64,000 nt of DNA from Auricularia sp. M13 (GCA_037042915.1 CM073199.1:1240001-1304000), one strand, 5' to 3'. Positions 43,570 to 55,154 are shown, numbered from the stretch's first letter. Program-made: numbers and translations. The notes: a model not told the origin generated them from the letters alone.

Positions 43570-45990
43570 TTTCGCCACGATGTCCCAACTTCGCCTCAAG
43601 AAGGGCGTTTTTGATAAATTCAAATTGCCAGTTGACGTTCAAGAGGGTCCGCTACAGCTTACGTCGACGATGTCTATTGCTCGTTGTTCCAGCCGCGGGT
43701 CGCAAGGTCAGTGCATTGTTCGCATGAAAGCACCACTTGACATTCGGATGGTTCGATTCCAAGGAAGACGAGCAACGTTCGCAAGAGGCCAAGCAAGAGC
43801 ATCTGAGGAGTGCTGAGGTATCCAGCAAGCTCCCAAGGCTCCTGCCGAGAACGGTACGTCCGATCTCAATTGCAAGGTTTCTCTGCTTACTCTGTCGCAG
43901 AGGACGCAAAGTCGCAGGGCTTCCTCTCGAGTTTGCACGAAGGGCGCTGGGCATCAGCTCGTGACGCTCGTTTCGATGGCCGTCTACTTCGATATGGACG
44001 CAGGGAGCTTGGCTGGCCTCCTATGAACCAAGCTATCGCAGAGTTCACGTCGCTCATCGCAAAAAGCGGCGGCGGAGAAAAACTGCCTGACCACCTGTTC
44101 ATCCTCAAGCCCGTCTCGGGTGTCAGCAAGGTCGTCGTGAACCCGCACCTGGACACGTCGACGCCCAAGATCGACCTGAACCTATCATTCGACACGATCG
44201 GCGTCTGCGTCGACGCGGCGCAGTACCGCGACGTCATCTCGATGGAGGACATGTTCCACTTCTATATCCGCTACAACCAGTACCGCAAGAACCTGTTGCG
44301 GAGTAGTCCTACCGGGCGAAGAAGCTGCTGCGCTTTGCAGGCCGCGCGATTCTCGCTGACGATAAGAACAAACGCTGGTCGTGGGCCTACTTCGCGGAGC
44401 GACGCGGCGAGAGGCGCAAGTACGTCGAGCTTTTCAAGAAGCGAGCGGTCTGCCAGCTCTCCGCAGAAGAAGCGGCCGAGCTCGCAGCGCTTGAACGCAA
44501 ACTCGTGTACGAGGATGTCCAATTCTGTCGGTCCATTGCGCGCTCGCGAGTATCCAAGGCTGAGGCAGCGCGGCGGCAGCTTGAGGAGCGCCGGCGTCGC
44601 GAGCAGCCCAAGCAGAGCGCGACGGTGGCTGGCTCGCGTAGGCGTGGGGCAGTTTCAACACGCAGACGCAGTCGGACGACACGACCTTCGATACGATGAC
44701 GGCGCAACAGCGCCAGGAGCACTATGGCGCCATCGAGTGCGTCGAAAAGGCCGCAATCGCCGAGTCGTCCAATACCGCGTGCGACGCGATGAAGCTACGC
44801 GGGCGCGCGGACCTTAACAAGGGCACGTTTGAGCTTCACAGCGACCCGCATGGACGGAATGCCGAAGTGCTCAGCATCACCTTCGAGTCGTTCCGCGCGG
44901 GCTTCGTGTAGCGCCCGGACAACTTCGAGGTCAAGCTCTCGCTCGCTGGCCTCGCTGTCTTTGGAGACATGACGAACAACACGCCGTATCACCAGATTGT
45001 GCGCGTGAAGAGCAAACACACTCGCGCCATGAGCTCAATATTCTCGCATTGGTGAAAAGTGTCTAAAACTCAGTGCTGTTTCAGGATGCTACCAGCAGTA
45101 CTTTGGAGGGATTCCGGCGCGAAACGCGCGCAGGTTTGGAATGTGTGCTGCAGACCCACAAGACTCTGGACGTTAAGTTGGATATGAACGCGCCGATCAT
45201 CATCACTCCGGAAGAGTAGGTCCACTTGTGTTGCCATCTACCACACTGACCGCATTATTCAGTATCACCCACTTCCGCCACCTGCTCGTTGACGCTGGTT
45301 ACATTTTCGTCGAGAGCGATTTGGCGGATAAAGCGGCGCTGAAGTCCCTCCGCGTAAACGCAACCGGGTCTTCACGAACCAGGGCCTGGAGAAGCAGGAG
45401 GCGCGGATATACAGCAAGTTCTTCTTCGAAGCTCAGGTCAGCACAGGTTTGCATATTGGAGGATGCCGCTTTTGTCCGGTGTTTAAACGTTGACCTCGAA
45501 CCCAGTTCGTTATTGGCAACGATCTTGATCATGACTCCTCCCTGGCCGCCCTGCGCGCCGAGAATACTCAAGCCCAAATCCGACATCTCCTCGAGCGTAT
45601 CAACATCGACCTCGCGCTGCACAAACCCATCTTGCCGAGTGCTGGCAACCTCGCGCGCTTCCGCGTGTTGGGTTGACTGCCAAAGCTTCAAGCCAACCTT
45701 TCCCACGTCACGTATAAGGCGCTGAAGCGCTTCATCGACGTGGCCATTATAAAGCTGGACTCCGCTACGTCTGCTCCCGCGCCGGCTCCGACGTGTAAGG
45801 AAAGCGAGTCCACGGGCCCAAGCTTCCGCTGGCGGCCGGTGTCCTCGCGCAGCCCAGACGAGTATACCTTTGAGGGTGATGAAGAGCAGCAAGCAGGCGC
45901 TGAAGGCGAAAAGTTCTTCGAGGCGTCTGAAGGCCTGATGGCGAACATCCAAAGCGTTCGAGTATATAAAGCCACGGGCAGAAACACTCG
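43570..45990 (+). pseudogene. VPS13 N-terminal region, decayed
   Basis: VPS13 is a very large lipid-transfer protein at membrane contacts; its N-terminal chorein domain takes up lipids. Order of readable pieces: LRLKKGVFDKFKLPVDVQEG (chorein, 43587-43646); DSKEDEQRSQEAKQEHL; LPDHLFILKPVSGVSKVVVN; YRDVISMEDMFHFYIRYNQY; then after a frameshift near 44310 KNKRWSWAYFAERRGERRKY, LVYEDVQFCRSIARSR; after another shift NKGTFELHSDPHGRN and FRAGF followed by TAG (44909-44911); LDMNAPIIITPEE then TAG; FVIGNDLDHD after a retained intron (from about 45436); and LPKLQ-like and YKALKRFIDVAIIKL. A complete VPS13 exceeds 3000 residues, so only the 5' part was copied. Retained introns mean a DNA-level duplication. 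It lies directly after the dead chitin synthase in the same orientation. Confidence 0.85.
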
Positions 45991-46162
45991 AGAGGCGATG
46001 GCTCAGTCAACAGCACATAACATCTGCTGCAGCCACGCCGTGCACCTCTCGCCAGTCACGAGCTGGCCCGAGCCCATTGTACTCATCCATCGCTCATGAG
46101 GCGCACCGGTCCTTGACTGGTATGCGTAATTTCCTGCAATATAATCTAGCCTGTACAGACAG

Positions 46163-47677
46163 TTATATATCCAAACACTTCATGGCAGGAAATTGAAATA
46201 CATCTGTCCTGCGGTTCACGCTGCGGTTCCCGGCTTGCTCCGCGTCTACGGGCTTTAACCAAATCGAGGATACCACACCACCCGGGGCATTGTCTCCAGT
46301 CATGCCGATGCCATTGAGGACCACGATCAATTTGGCAGCCTCATCCACAACGAGGGCTATATTGATAAAGAGATCGAGCTCGAATCTTGAAATGCCGGCC
46401 TCGCAATTCTCAAGTTCCTTCTCAAGCGTAAGAGACCGGAGGTTAGGACAACCGACGTTCCCCCATCTCCAGTCTTCAGATCGCTTCGGAAGGGAGTTCA
46501 AACTCAGACAGAGCGTCGTGAGCTGAGGAAAGGTGTATCGGTATTGACAGAGCTTGCGAAATCCGAGAACGAGTGGGATCACGAGCAAGGTCAGTCGATC
46601 GGCCTGCACCATGGCGCTAATCAAGGAGGGGATACGTCCCAGGCAGAGACATTCCGCCCGACGAACCACAGAGCGATCGGGGGTAGAAATGGTGATATTG
46701 CCCAGTGTGCCGGAAGCACCGATGTGCACCCAAAGCAGTCCAGTACGAGGCAGGATACCACGTGCAAGATCCGGGCGGAGCTTTGGAACACGTATGGTGA
46801 GAACGGCTATATCGTCGTTGAATAGGTATCTGAGGTCATCCTGGCTGTAAATGACGAGGTGCCTCAAACCGCCGAGGACACGAAGTTTATGGAAGGACCA
46901 AAAGTAAGGGTTCAGCGAAAAGTCGATCCCATATAACCCAACTTTTCGAGAACATATATCAAGACTTTCAGTCTCTGGAATCCAGGCAAGGAGCCTCCTC
47001 ATTTGATCGTCCGGTGATTGGTGCACATAGGTAGCTTTGACCGCTTTGAGGGTGTGCCGAACGGGCTCTAGATGAGGTGGCAAGGCTATATCGTATAGGA
47101 CGACGCGCTCCAGGGATGAATATGCATGGGCATTGAAGAGCGCAGGCACGGGTGGGATTGATCGATGGCCAGAGGGCATGGCAACCTGTAGATTTCGCAG
47201 GCGTGGAGCGTCGAACTTGAATAACGGCCATAATACGTCGACAAACGTTTGCGAGATAACGAATGCCAGACTTTCGATACGGTGGAGATGACTTCGCAGT
47301 GCTGGGATGAGAAGACGGTCGACATTGTCGACGCGGGTCGTTAGTTGAACGAAGACAGATATAGTCGCGTGTGTTTCGTTCCTCGAATTCAATCTGTCAA
47401 GGAAGAGGAGAAGAGAAGACGAGTTGGTCTTGATTCCACCGAAAGAGAGGTCCTTCCAATATGTGGGGTGGAGAGTGGCGCAGGACCTCCAAAGGTGAGA
47501 TGCGGCACGGCAGATCATAAGCTCTGACAGAGAGAGAAAGTTGAAAACCAGGAATAAAATGTCAGACGGGAGGAAACGGGCAGGTAGACGGTTGCAAGGC
47601 GGACGCAGGGCCGAGAAGACGACACTGACATGCATCAGACTGGCTTGAGAGATAAAAATGGAGAGCCGCATACCCAT
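46163..47677 (-). CDS. F-box-like protein, paralogue 3 of 3
   Basis: Uninterrupted frame of 504 residues from the ATG at 47677 (490 from the ATG at 47635). The F-box reads FLPSDILFLVFNFLSLSELM, then a Trp and LHPTYWKDLSF. Body motifs match the other copies: VLWPLFKFDAPRLRNLQV, YSSLERVVLYDIALP, LLAWIPETESLD. A TATAAA box lies 105 bases upstream of 47677, and upstream in-frame codons are excluded on that ground. The N-terminal extension before the F-box is longer than in paralogues 1 and 2. Role as for the family: probable SCF adaptor, target unknown. The leader of a GC-rich repeat begins 390 bases upstream. Confidence 0.78.
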   Translation of the reverse strand: MGMRLSIFISQASLMHVSVVFSALRPPCNRLPARFLPSDILFLVFNFLSLSELMICRAASHLWRSCATLHPTYWKDLSFGGIKTNSSSLLLFLDRLNSRNETHATISVFVQLTTRVDNVDRLLIPALRSHLHRIESLAFVISQTFVDVLWPLFKFDAPRLRNLQVAMPSGHRSIPPVPALFNAHAYSSLERVVLYDIALPPHLEPVRHTLKAVKATYVHQSPDDQMRRLLAWIPETESLDICSRKVGLYGIDFSLNPYFWSFHKLRVLGGLRHLVIYSQDDLRYLFNDDIAVLTIRVPKLRPDLARGILPRTGLLWVHIGASGTLGNITISTPDRSVVRRAECLCLGRIPSLISAMVQADRLTLLVIPLVLGFRKLCQYRYTFPQLTTLCLSLNSLPKRSEDWRWGNVGCPNLRSLTLEKELENCEAGISRFELDLFINIALVVDEAAKLIVVLNGIGMTGDNAPGGVVSSIWLKPVDAEQAGNRSVNRRTDVFQFPAMKCLDI

Positions 47678-47782
47678 GATAGGAGAGGCGGGAGTCGGCG
47701 GCGGCCATAGAGGCGAAGCAGGGAAAACAGCAGTCGACGACGATGAAAACGAAGATGGACCAGCGGGGGTGTAACACCAGAC

Positions 47783-47788
47783 TTTATA
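47783..47788 (-). promoter_or_regulatory. TATA box of F-box gene 3
   Basis: TATAAA on the minus strand, about 105 bases before the ATG at 47677. A short ATG-initiated frame in another phase lies between (47708) and could act as an upstream ORF. Confidence 0.4.
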
Positions 47789-48065
47789 CGTATCGTCCAA
47801 GAACGACCGGATGAAAAGGATTAGAAGGATGAACGCGGGGGCAATAGGTGCTTCTTGTAAAAGCGGATAACCTTGTGCAAAACAGGACACAAGGAGATCC
47901 ACAAGGCAGTGGGACCGCGCGTATGGTGAGTTGAGTTGCGCAGACGAGAGCAAGAAAATTCTCTTGCGAGTGCAAAGCAGGCAGCGCCGGCGCCAAGCGA
48001 CGATCATCGACGCCAAGGCCGTCGACCGCCCGGCCGGCCGCCGCCCGGCGCAAATTAGCAATTGT

Positions 48066-50150
48066 GTGCGGAGTGCGAAACGGGCGCAAGTTGGACTCTT
48101 CTAACGCCGTGCGCGCTGATCATGGAACGCTGAACCTGGGCTGCAAGCGGGTCGATCTTGGGCGATCCAGGCGACGCGAAGACCGTCGCGAGCGGCCTCG
48201 ACGCGGCAGCGGCGCAGATTGAGCGGTGAGCAGCGTCCTGGACCTGGCTGTCTCCTCACTGCTGACGGATCGCCTCGGCGCCAGCAGCCCGTCGCGGACA
48301 GCATCTGGCGCGCCCCATCTTCCTCTGCACCGTCGCAGGCGTCGCCGAGCTTTACCTCCGGACGATGCCAAGCGTTCTGCTCAGCCCGTCGTCGCTGTCC
48401 GCGCCGTTCTCGCCGGCTCAGTCACGCCGCGCGCCGCCATCCTCGCAGTCTGACCGCCGCCGACCTTGAATTCCAACCGCTGTCCCGCCGCGATGTCGAC
48501 GGGCTTGCCTGAGCCATCCCCGGGACTCCCTGCCGTTGCTCAGCGCCCTTCAGCACGTCGTCGCTGTGCCCGCCGGTCTCGCGAGCTCGGTCACGCCGCG
48601 CGCTCGCCATCCTCGCAGTCTGACCGCCGCCGACCTTGAATTCCAACCGCTGTCCCGCCGCGATGTCGACGGGCTTGCCTGAGCCATCCCCGGGACTCCC
48701 TGCCGTTGCTCAGCGCCCTTCAGCACGTCGTCGCTGTGCCCGCCGGTCTCGCGAGCTCGGTCACGCTGCGCGCCCGCCGTCCTCGCACCCTGGCTGCCGC
48801 CAACATCTAATTCAAACGCTTCCTCGCCGCGACAGACTCGCCTATGCTGTCGCTGGTATGCCTGCAGCAGCCCGGCGTCTTGCTCAGCCCGTCGTCGCTG
48901 TCCATGCCGTTCTCGCGAGCTCGGTCACGCCGCGCGCCCGCCGTCCTCGCACCCTGGCTGCCGCCAAAATCTAATTCCAACCGCTGTCCCGCCGCGAGGG
49001 GCCCGTCTGTGCCGTCTTCGGAATACCTGCAGGAGCCCGGCGTCTTGCTCAGCCCGTGATCGCTGCCTAGGCTGGTCTCGCCAGTGCCGTCACGCTCGCC
49101 ATCCTCGCAGCCTGACCGCCGCCAACATCTAATTTCAACCGCTTCCTCGCCGCGACGGACTCGCCTGTGTCGTCGCCGGCATGCCCTGCCGCTGCTCGGC
49201 GTCCTGCTCAGTCGCTATGCCCGCCGTTCTCGCGAGCTCTCGGTCACGCCGCGCGCCCACGCGTCGTTCTCTTGCGGACAGGATACGCTCTCAGTCGCCC
49301 AGCTTTGTCGTGCCCGAACTCGACCACGACGAGTTCGACGGCGGCGAGCCATTGCCAGCGCCAGCTGCTAGCAAATTCAGACTATCCCCGAGAGCTGAGC
49401 TACCGCGATCGCCAACTTCAGAATCTGAACGCTCGCGCCTGCGCCGCTGGATAAACGAATGAACATGCTTTCTGGGGATCTATATGCCGAGGCGCAGGAT
49501 GTCAGCCACGACTAGGCGTCGCATGCAGATACACTCGAAATAGTCTGCTCCTCGAACCCGACGGCCAACGAGAGCCCAAGCGACAAAACTTTGAACATGC
49601 GCCAGCGCAATTGACCCTACCCGTTCCTCTATCTCCTGCGGCAATAATCCCTACATCTGCTGCTGTTGCTCCTCGGTGCGTGCTCCGAAGGCCTGCACAT
49701 GCGAATATATGCGCCTCCCCCATGGCCTCCGCCGACCTCTATTTCAACCACTGTCCCACCGCGACGTGCTCGCCTATGCCGGCATTGGCATTCCCTGCCG
49801 CTGCTCAGTGTTCCGCTGTACCTGCCGGTCTCGCGAGCTCTGTCCCGCTCGCCATTCACGCCGTTCGGCCACCGCCGACCTATATTTTCTCCCCTACCTC
49901 GCTGTGCTTGGCTCGTCCGCGCCGCCATTGGTGTCGATATCCGGCGTCCCCGTCCGAAGATCAACGTCCAGCTAACCTCATGGTCGCCGTCCCCGTGGTT
50001 CGCGACAGCTCTGTCCCGCCACTTTTCTCGCAATCTTACCCTCGCTGACCTCTATTTCTGCTCCTTGTTCAGGGCTGTGCTGTCCTCGCTTGTGACGTCG
50101 CTGACATCGTCGCCCGCCGCTCCGTTCGCAGCCGCTCACGATGCTCATTC
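48066..50150 (+). repeat. GC-rich composite repeat: leader plus array, decaying to the right
   Basis: The leader at 48066-48390 is the cleanest copy of the 5' marker (GCGGAGTGCGAAACGGGCGC). Array units follow in plus orientation; the anchor CGATGTCGACGGGCTTGCC recurs at 48492 and 48662 (170 bases). Units after 49260 are worn, but CAACCACTGTCCCACCGCGA at about 49748 is still clear. No tail like that of the full-length copies. Confidence 0.8.
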
Positions 50151-50630
50151 CTCCGCTCTCTCCGCCTGGATATTCCCACCGTTTTGTCCCGCCTGTTGAC
50201 CACCATCATCTTTCTGCCTCGCCCCCTAGTCGTTCTCAAACTGTGCGGTGGTTCTCTATTCTTTTCCCGTTATCCAGGCCCGCTTATCCCCTGTTCGTTG
50301 CCGGTAAATTAGTTTTGCTCGGTGTTAACCCCACTCATCCACTGCGGCATCTGCGTTTCAAGAAATTTCTATCCTGATATGTCCGAGGTCGATATTTTCC
50401 GAATGCTCACTGTCCTTCATTGAGCTTGGTCTGTATACACACCGTTTCATAGAAGCGCTCATGACACTGTTCCGTTCTGTTCGTTGCATCGATCTTTCTC
50501 GAGTACTTTCAACGTTGATATCAATCAGTCTATATTTCCCATCGCGTCCCGCCTGCTTCAAGCAAGGGACATCGGCAGACGACCTCCCCGGCGTTCTGTC
50601 ATGTGGCGTAAAAACCTGAAACTTGTTAGC
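50151..50630. other. No gene seen
   Basis: Array decay and unique sequence without a supportable frame. Confidence 0.4.
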
Positions 50631-50999
50631 TCAAATCACAGTAATGAAGAGAGCGAGGATGCACTTCATGAGCGCCTTTCGCGCAAGATCATCGTCGGTA
50701 ACACTCGTATATCTCTCGTCGCATGGCCGCAACGCAAGCACTAGGATCTCTCCGTGCCACCTCCGTCGAGTTGCATTCCAGATATTGACGTTGTATGAGC
50801 CGGTTCTACGTCGGGTATAAAAAATTGAGAACTTATGCTCGCGTCCGTGCTTTTTGACTAGCACACGACATTCAGAATGCAAGCATCGTGGTTGTCGACC
50901 TATAAATTCGCTTGCCGCAGCAAAAGATCCGTTGGTCCACACTCGCACATCGTTGGCCGTGAGCCGCGTATCAGAATAGAGGATCCCCGTGGCAAGCAT
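50631..50999 (-). CDS. Small protein L2 (paralogue of L1)
   Basis: A 122-codon frame from an ATG at 50999. Protein-like throughout: SDTRLTANDVRVWTNGSF near the start, then KFSIFYTRRRTGSYNVNIWN, RRWHGEILVLALRPCDERY and VTDDDLARKALMKCILALF. The second half shares its motif spacing with L1 (15580-15912). No clear TATA box upstream, and the true start could lie in an upstream exon. The family is uncharacterised to my knowledge; the two copies are in the same orientation and 35 kb apart. Confidence 0.45.
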   Translation of the reverse strand: MLATGILYSDTRLTANDVRVWTNGSFAAASEFIGRQPRCLHSECRVLVKKHGREHKFSIFYTRRRTGSYNVNIWNATRRRWHGEILVLALRPCDERYTSVTDDDLARKALMKCILALFITVI

Positions 51000-52442
51000 G
51001 AGCGGGATAATTGGACACTGGCAGACGACGTGAGCCTTCTGGGTCGTATTATGTTACGGAACGCCGTTCACTTTAATAGGTACACTACAAGCCATGTAGG
51101 CACTGTGGGCAGTGGCGCGTATGGTCTACAAGGTATAGTACAAGCAATGCACTTACAACGGGCAGCGGAAGCAGGGCGCTGCGTAGCGCGTCGTGTGTCC
51201 TTCTACCACTTTGTTCTTGTAGAGCATAACACGTGCGAGAAAGTGTGCTGGATAGCATGGCTGGCGCGTGGAAGTCGGCATTCCCACGGCGTCACCGTGA
51301 CAATCTCGCTGCGAGCTCCGACCGGAAGTTGACCGGCGGCGCATCCTCCGCTCAAAGTACAAGAACGTCTGCGTCAACGCGAACGCATTTCCCGACAACA
51401 CTCGCCACGACTACTCGGCTGCGACCTGAGCTGTACATTGACTGCTGCTTGCCTCGATGCGTATATTGCCCGCGACGTCCTCTGCGGGCGCGGCCACGGT
51501 GGCTTATACCTGGCTGCCCTTAGTCTTGGAGGATGTCCCCATTCCGCTGCGCGTATTTATTGTCTTACTTTCGCTGACCTTCAACCGCCTTCAGTACCGT
51601 GATGACTTCGGGGACCATCTCCTCCAAATCTCGCGCTCCGGTATGCCCTGCATCGAGGGTCAGTGTCTCCGGTGGGGCACCAACTTGTCGACGTCTTCAT
51701 CTGGTCAATCATACGCCGCGCACTTCGACGAGCAACGGTTTTACTTTGTTGCCTGTGTAACAAATACCGGAATGTCACTCTTGGTCAACTACTCTGCGAT
51801 ACGACGTACTTCGTGTACTATCTCCGGCGCATATAGTTCTTCCTTTCGAGCTAGGAAAACACGACAACGTGATAGGAGAAGGCTTCTCTGACTCTGTCGT
51901 CGCGCTGTGCTACAGCGCAAGCGAACACATGAACACCGCCTGCGATGCCTCGAGCTCTTTATGCGGCGCACCACTGGCACCCGCAGCATCACACGGCGTC
52001 TGTACCGCAATTTCTCATCGCACTGCAATGGGTCTGGTCCGCTGTGCGGTTGATTGCTATCTATGGCGGTCAGAACTTTCAGACAGAACTGAGCGTGTTG
52101 CCGACGGCGTAGACAGCGTCGGAAGGTGGACGTCACGAGCAAACTTCATGTAGAGTTATTTGACCCATAGACTAAATTTACCAGATCCCTCTCTCTGGAG
52201 GCATTCTACATTCTGACGCACAACTAGCTTCTTTACAAGTCCACGCAAGTACTCCACCTACACCAAGGTTGATTCCCGCGTAACATGATGGATTTGGACG
52301 AACGAGAGGTACCAAGATATGCACATACCATCACGATAATTGGGTTTACAATGTGGGCCCAGGAAGAAGGCTCGAAATGGCCGCATCGACGCTGAATTCA
52401 CAGTTACTACGACAGTCAGTGACCAATGTTTCCGAGTGATGC
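51000..52442 (+). other. Decayed coding-like sequence, unidentified
   Basis: Between about 51290 and 52145 the plus strand reads as protein-like pieces that change frame: LRSKYKNVCVNANAFPDN, LTAACLDAYIARDVLCGRGH, LQYRDDFGDHLLQISRSGMP, DVFIWSIIRRALRRATVLL and IGEGFSDSVVALCYSASEH. Stops and shifts make it a probable pseudogene of a gene I do not recognise. 52150-52442 shows nothing. Confidence 0.35.
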
Positions 52443-53547
52443 TCACACATTGTCCATCTGACCATTGATCGTAGAGAATAAGTACCTGCAGTCTTGCACT
52501 ATCTGGCAGTGAGCGAACTCTGTTGGCACACAGTAATAATGCAGGCCATCATATCCAAACTCGGCAAATGTGACCTTCCCACGGCCGTGGTGAGTACTAA
52601 GGCTGAGCCCCATGCGGCACCAGTGACTGAGGCCCTGTCGGAACTTATCGATTTGGAACAACCGCAAGTCATAGCGACGCGACTTCCAGAACTGGTCAGG
52701 TCCGCAGGGAATCGCTGGGAGCGAGAGAACCCAGCATGTTCGTGAATCCCGCACCCACCGTGGACCGGGAGCGAATGAGACCAGCGCAGCTGAAGTTGAT
52801 GGCTTTCTGAATCCCCTCTTTCCATACTTTTCGAGAACGCGTTGCATTCGCCGTCTACCATCGTCACGAACCACCAGAGAAAGCCGTTCAACAAAAGTTG
52901 CACGTGGGAACATGGATACGGCACACTGTGCGGCGATGAAATTCATCACAGCTGCTGCTCCTAGATGAGGAAACCAAATTCAGGAGGTTATGCGAAGACT
53001 TACTCGAATGAAAGTCACATATAGCGGAGAATGCACTACGCGGAGTGACAATGAGATCAATCTTTCTGAATCCGCAGGAGGAAACGAATTGAAAGAGAGA
53101 ATGTCCTGGGCGCAGAAAATAAGAGCTTCCAGGAACACGACCTTGCGAGAGCAAGTCAGAAATGGAGACCCTGTCCTGCCTGAATGGGCTTCGGGATGAT
53201 TGCATAATATACCCTCGTTGGACCAACCAGTCTATCACAACGAACGCTGCACGCGCGGCTACATAAAGGTCCAGGTCGGCAGACCCGTATCTGATACGGT
53301 CCAGAAATTGCAAAGCCTGAGACCCTGACACAAGCAGACCCGTGCATGCCTGTAAGAACCGAAACTCGGCAGGATGTTCGAAGAACTGCGCGAGAAATGT
53401 ATCGATGTTGTAGAGGTAATTCAGCCTAATTGAAATGAGCACGTGCAAGTATTTGCATGTTTTAGCCAGGCGTTGTAACTCCGAGGGTCCAAGGTACAGC
53501 AGAATTGGAGGCAGAATATCGCGCACGATGCGCTCTGTTGAGATCAT
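52443..53547 (-). CDS. F-box-like / nucleotidyltransferase-like uncharacterised protein
   Basis: Two exons (53547-53004 and 52960-52443) joined by a 43-base intron (GTAAGT...CTAG) in phase 1, giving 353 residues. The N-terminus resembles an F-box (ILPPILLYLGPSELQRLAKT). Residues 73-95 read LLVSGSQALQFLDRIRYGSA followed by DLDLYV: a G-S turn (75-76) and a D-x-D pair (91, 93), the layout of the Pol-beta-type nucleotidyltransferase core, though the spacing is slightly long. Further on, HSRAAAVMNFIAAQ (across the intron) and PGPRWVRDSRTCWVL are features I recall from a large Agaricomycete family of unknown function. The start at 53547 is the first ATG after a TATAAATA box. Enzymatic activity is a guess from the motif. 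Confidence 0.65.
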
Positions 53548-53690
53548 GGTAGAAAGGTTTCGGCTAATGAAATAGGATGGTTTTCGTGTCGAGCCCTGCA
53601 AGGATCAGTCCGCGAATAGGAGCTCCACTAGAACAGTACCCGTGAGCCAAACGTACAGTGTGGAAACTCTTGTTTTGCCTGGAGCACTTG

Positions 53691-53698
53691 TATTTATA
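53691..53698 (-). promoter_or_regulatory. TATA box of the gene at 52443-53547
   Basis: TATAAATA on the minus strand, 144 bases before the first ATG. Confidence 0.5.
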
Positions 53699-54035
53699 GG
53701 CTCACGGATACAAGGACACGGCCGTCCTTGTAAGAGGGAGAACAGCCAGACGGGAGGTAGCCGATGAGATTAGAAGTCTTTGGTTATAAACAATAAGGCT
53801 GGACGCCTAGAACGAGTCAGACCAAAATCAGACTGCCATCGTCGTAACGCTATAGCAATGCTGGAAGCTTCGCTGGGACAGGAAGGCAATTCCAGGGAGG
53901 AGCAGGTGCCAGCAACCGATGTGGAGGGTCGCGAAACGTGTCATAATTCGCCGCTAACTATCTGTTACCAAGACTAGAAGAAAGAGGAATGCCAGTAGGG
54001 AGGGAGGGAGTCGGCGACTGGGGGAGAACCAGAGA
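53699..54035. other. No gene seen
   Basis: Unique spacer ending at the edge of the inverted duplication arm. GGGAGGGAGG-type runs near 53999. Confidence 0.4.
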
Positions 54036-54216
54036 CGCGGTCAAAGCCGATGCCGCGCCTCCTCTGCTTTGATCTGCACCTGCGCGCAGCTCTGCGACCT
54101 CTGCGCAGGACGACGCAATCTTGCGCTCGCATATGGGCGAGGCACCCTCTATGAACCCATTGCACCCGACTTCGTGCGCTGGGTTGCGCTGTTGGACGAA
54201 CAAAGGATACGTCCCT

Positions 54217-54223
54217 TATAAAA
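54217..54223 (+). promoter_or_regulatory. TATA box of A2
   Basis: TATAAAA, 50 bases before the ATG at 54273; identical context in A1. Confidence 0.6.
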
Positions 54224-54272
54224 AGCCGTCCTCTTGAATCCAAATAACCCACCTCCTCGCTTCAGGACCAGC

Positions 54273-54709
54273 ATGCCTGCAGACCAACCTGAACCCACGC
54301 GCTCACAGCTAGACTTCCTCGACATGGCCCTCGGTCCGTACCAAGTTGACGCCACCCTTGACGAGCGGTTCCCCGCGCTGGAGCCCAACGAGGTATCCTG
54401 TCTTCTTTGTCCGTCGCGTACGCTGATCATACATAATAGTCTTTGTACAGCTTGCCCGCTCAACCGAACTATAGGTTGCTGGAAGAATCTACGGCCTTCA
54501 TCCCGACGCACGATAACGATGGCCACGCCACGACCAGTTTCGACGATTTCTTCAATCAAGGCGACGACATCTTTGGACAACCGGCGGTGAGTTGCCCGTA
54601 GCTGCCCTTTATTCGAGCTCGGGGCTCAATGCTGCTGCTCAGGAGGACTACACCCAGCAACTCTTCGCAATGCTAGGCATCACGAACCCGGTCAACGTCA
54701 CCGATTCAG

Positions 54710-54741
<32 letters not shown>

Positions 54742-55154
54742 CCTTCCGACGCGGCGGCGCCCACTTGCCTCGCGGCCGACCCGTCTGGTTCCTCTGGCCT
54801 TCAGGACGGTGCGCGCGCGTTTGCGTTTGGAGCTCCCTCCTCCCCGGCCACCGCAAGTAGCTCGGCCGACCAGGGTGTAAGTTCCTTCTCGTGTATTTCT
54901 CATGAGCATTCATCTCAAATACCAATAGCCTGGCCCAGCCACCAACTCCATGCACCTCCTGGATGGTCGTGACCCTACTGTGAGCCGCTTGCCTTTGTCT
55001 TCTGCAGAGTATTACTGACGAATGTCAGACCGTGGATGACGGTGAGACCGCGGATGACGGTGGTGCGTCTAGCCCCGGAGGTGACAACGAGGTCCCCGTA
55101 GTCGCTGTGTACTATGCCAAGGACGTCCACTACAAGTTCTATATTGCTTCTTGA
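54273..55154 (+). CDS. Unidentified protein A2 with a polyalanine tract
   Basis: Four exons join in phase 0: 54273-54392, 54440-54586, 54643-54876 and 55008-55154, giving 215 residues. The product is acidic and probably disordered: LDFLDMALGPYQVDATLDER near the start, then TTSFDDFFNQGDDIFGQPA, a run of ten alanines encoded by a pure GCC repeat in exon 3, a Ser/Gly/Ala stretch, and an Asp-rich C-terminus ending YYAKDVHYKFYIAS. Such composition is common in transcriptional regulators, but there is no DNA-binding domain to support that. Copy A1 has the same structure but a five-base shortage in the GCC tract. D2 converges on it from the right. Confidence 0.6.

Noticed and set aside
43745-43765. 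GGTTCGATTCC as a tRNA B box
   Set aside because: It lies in the VPS13-derived reading (GWFDSKEDE) and no acceptor or D-arm can be folded around it.
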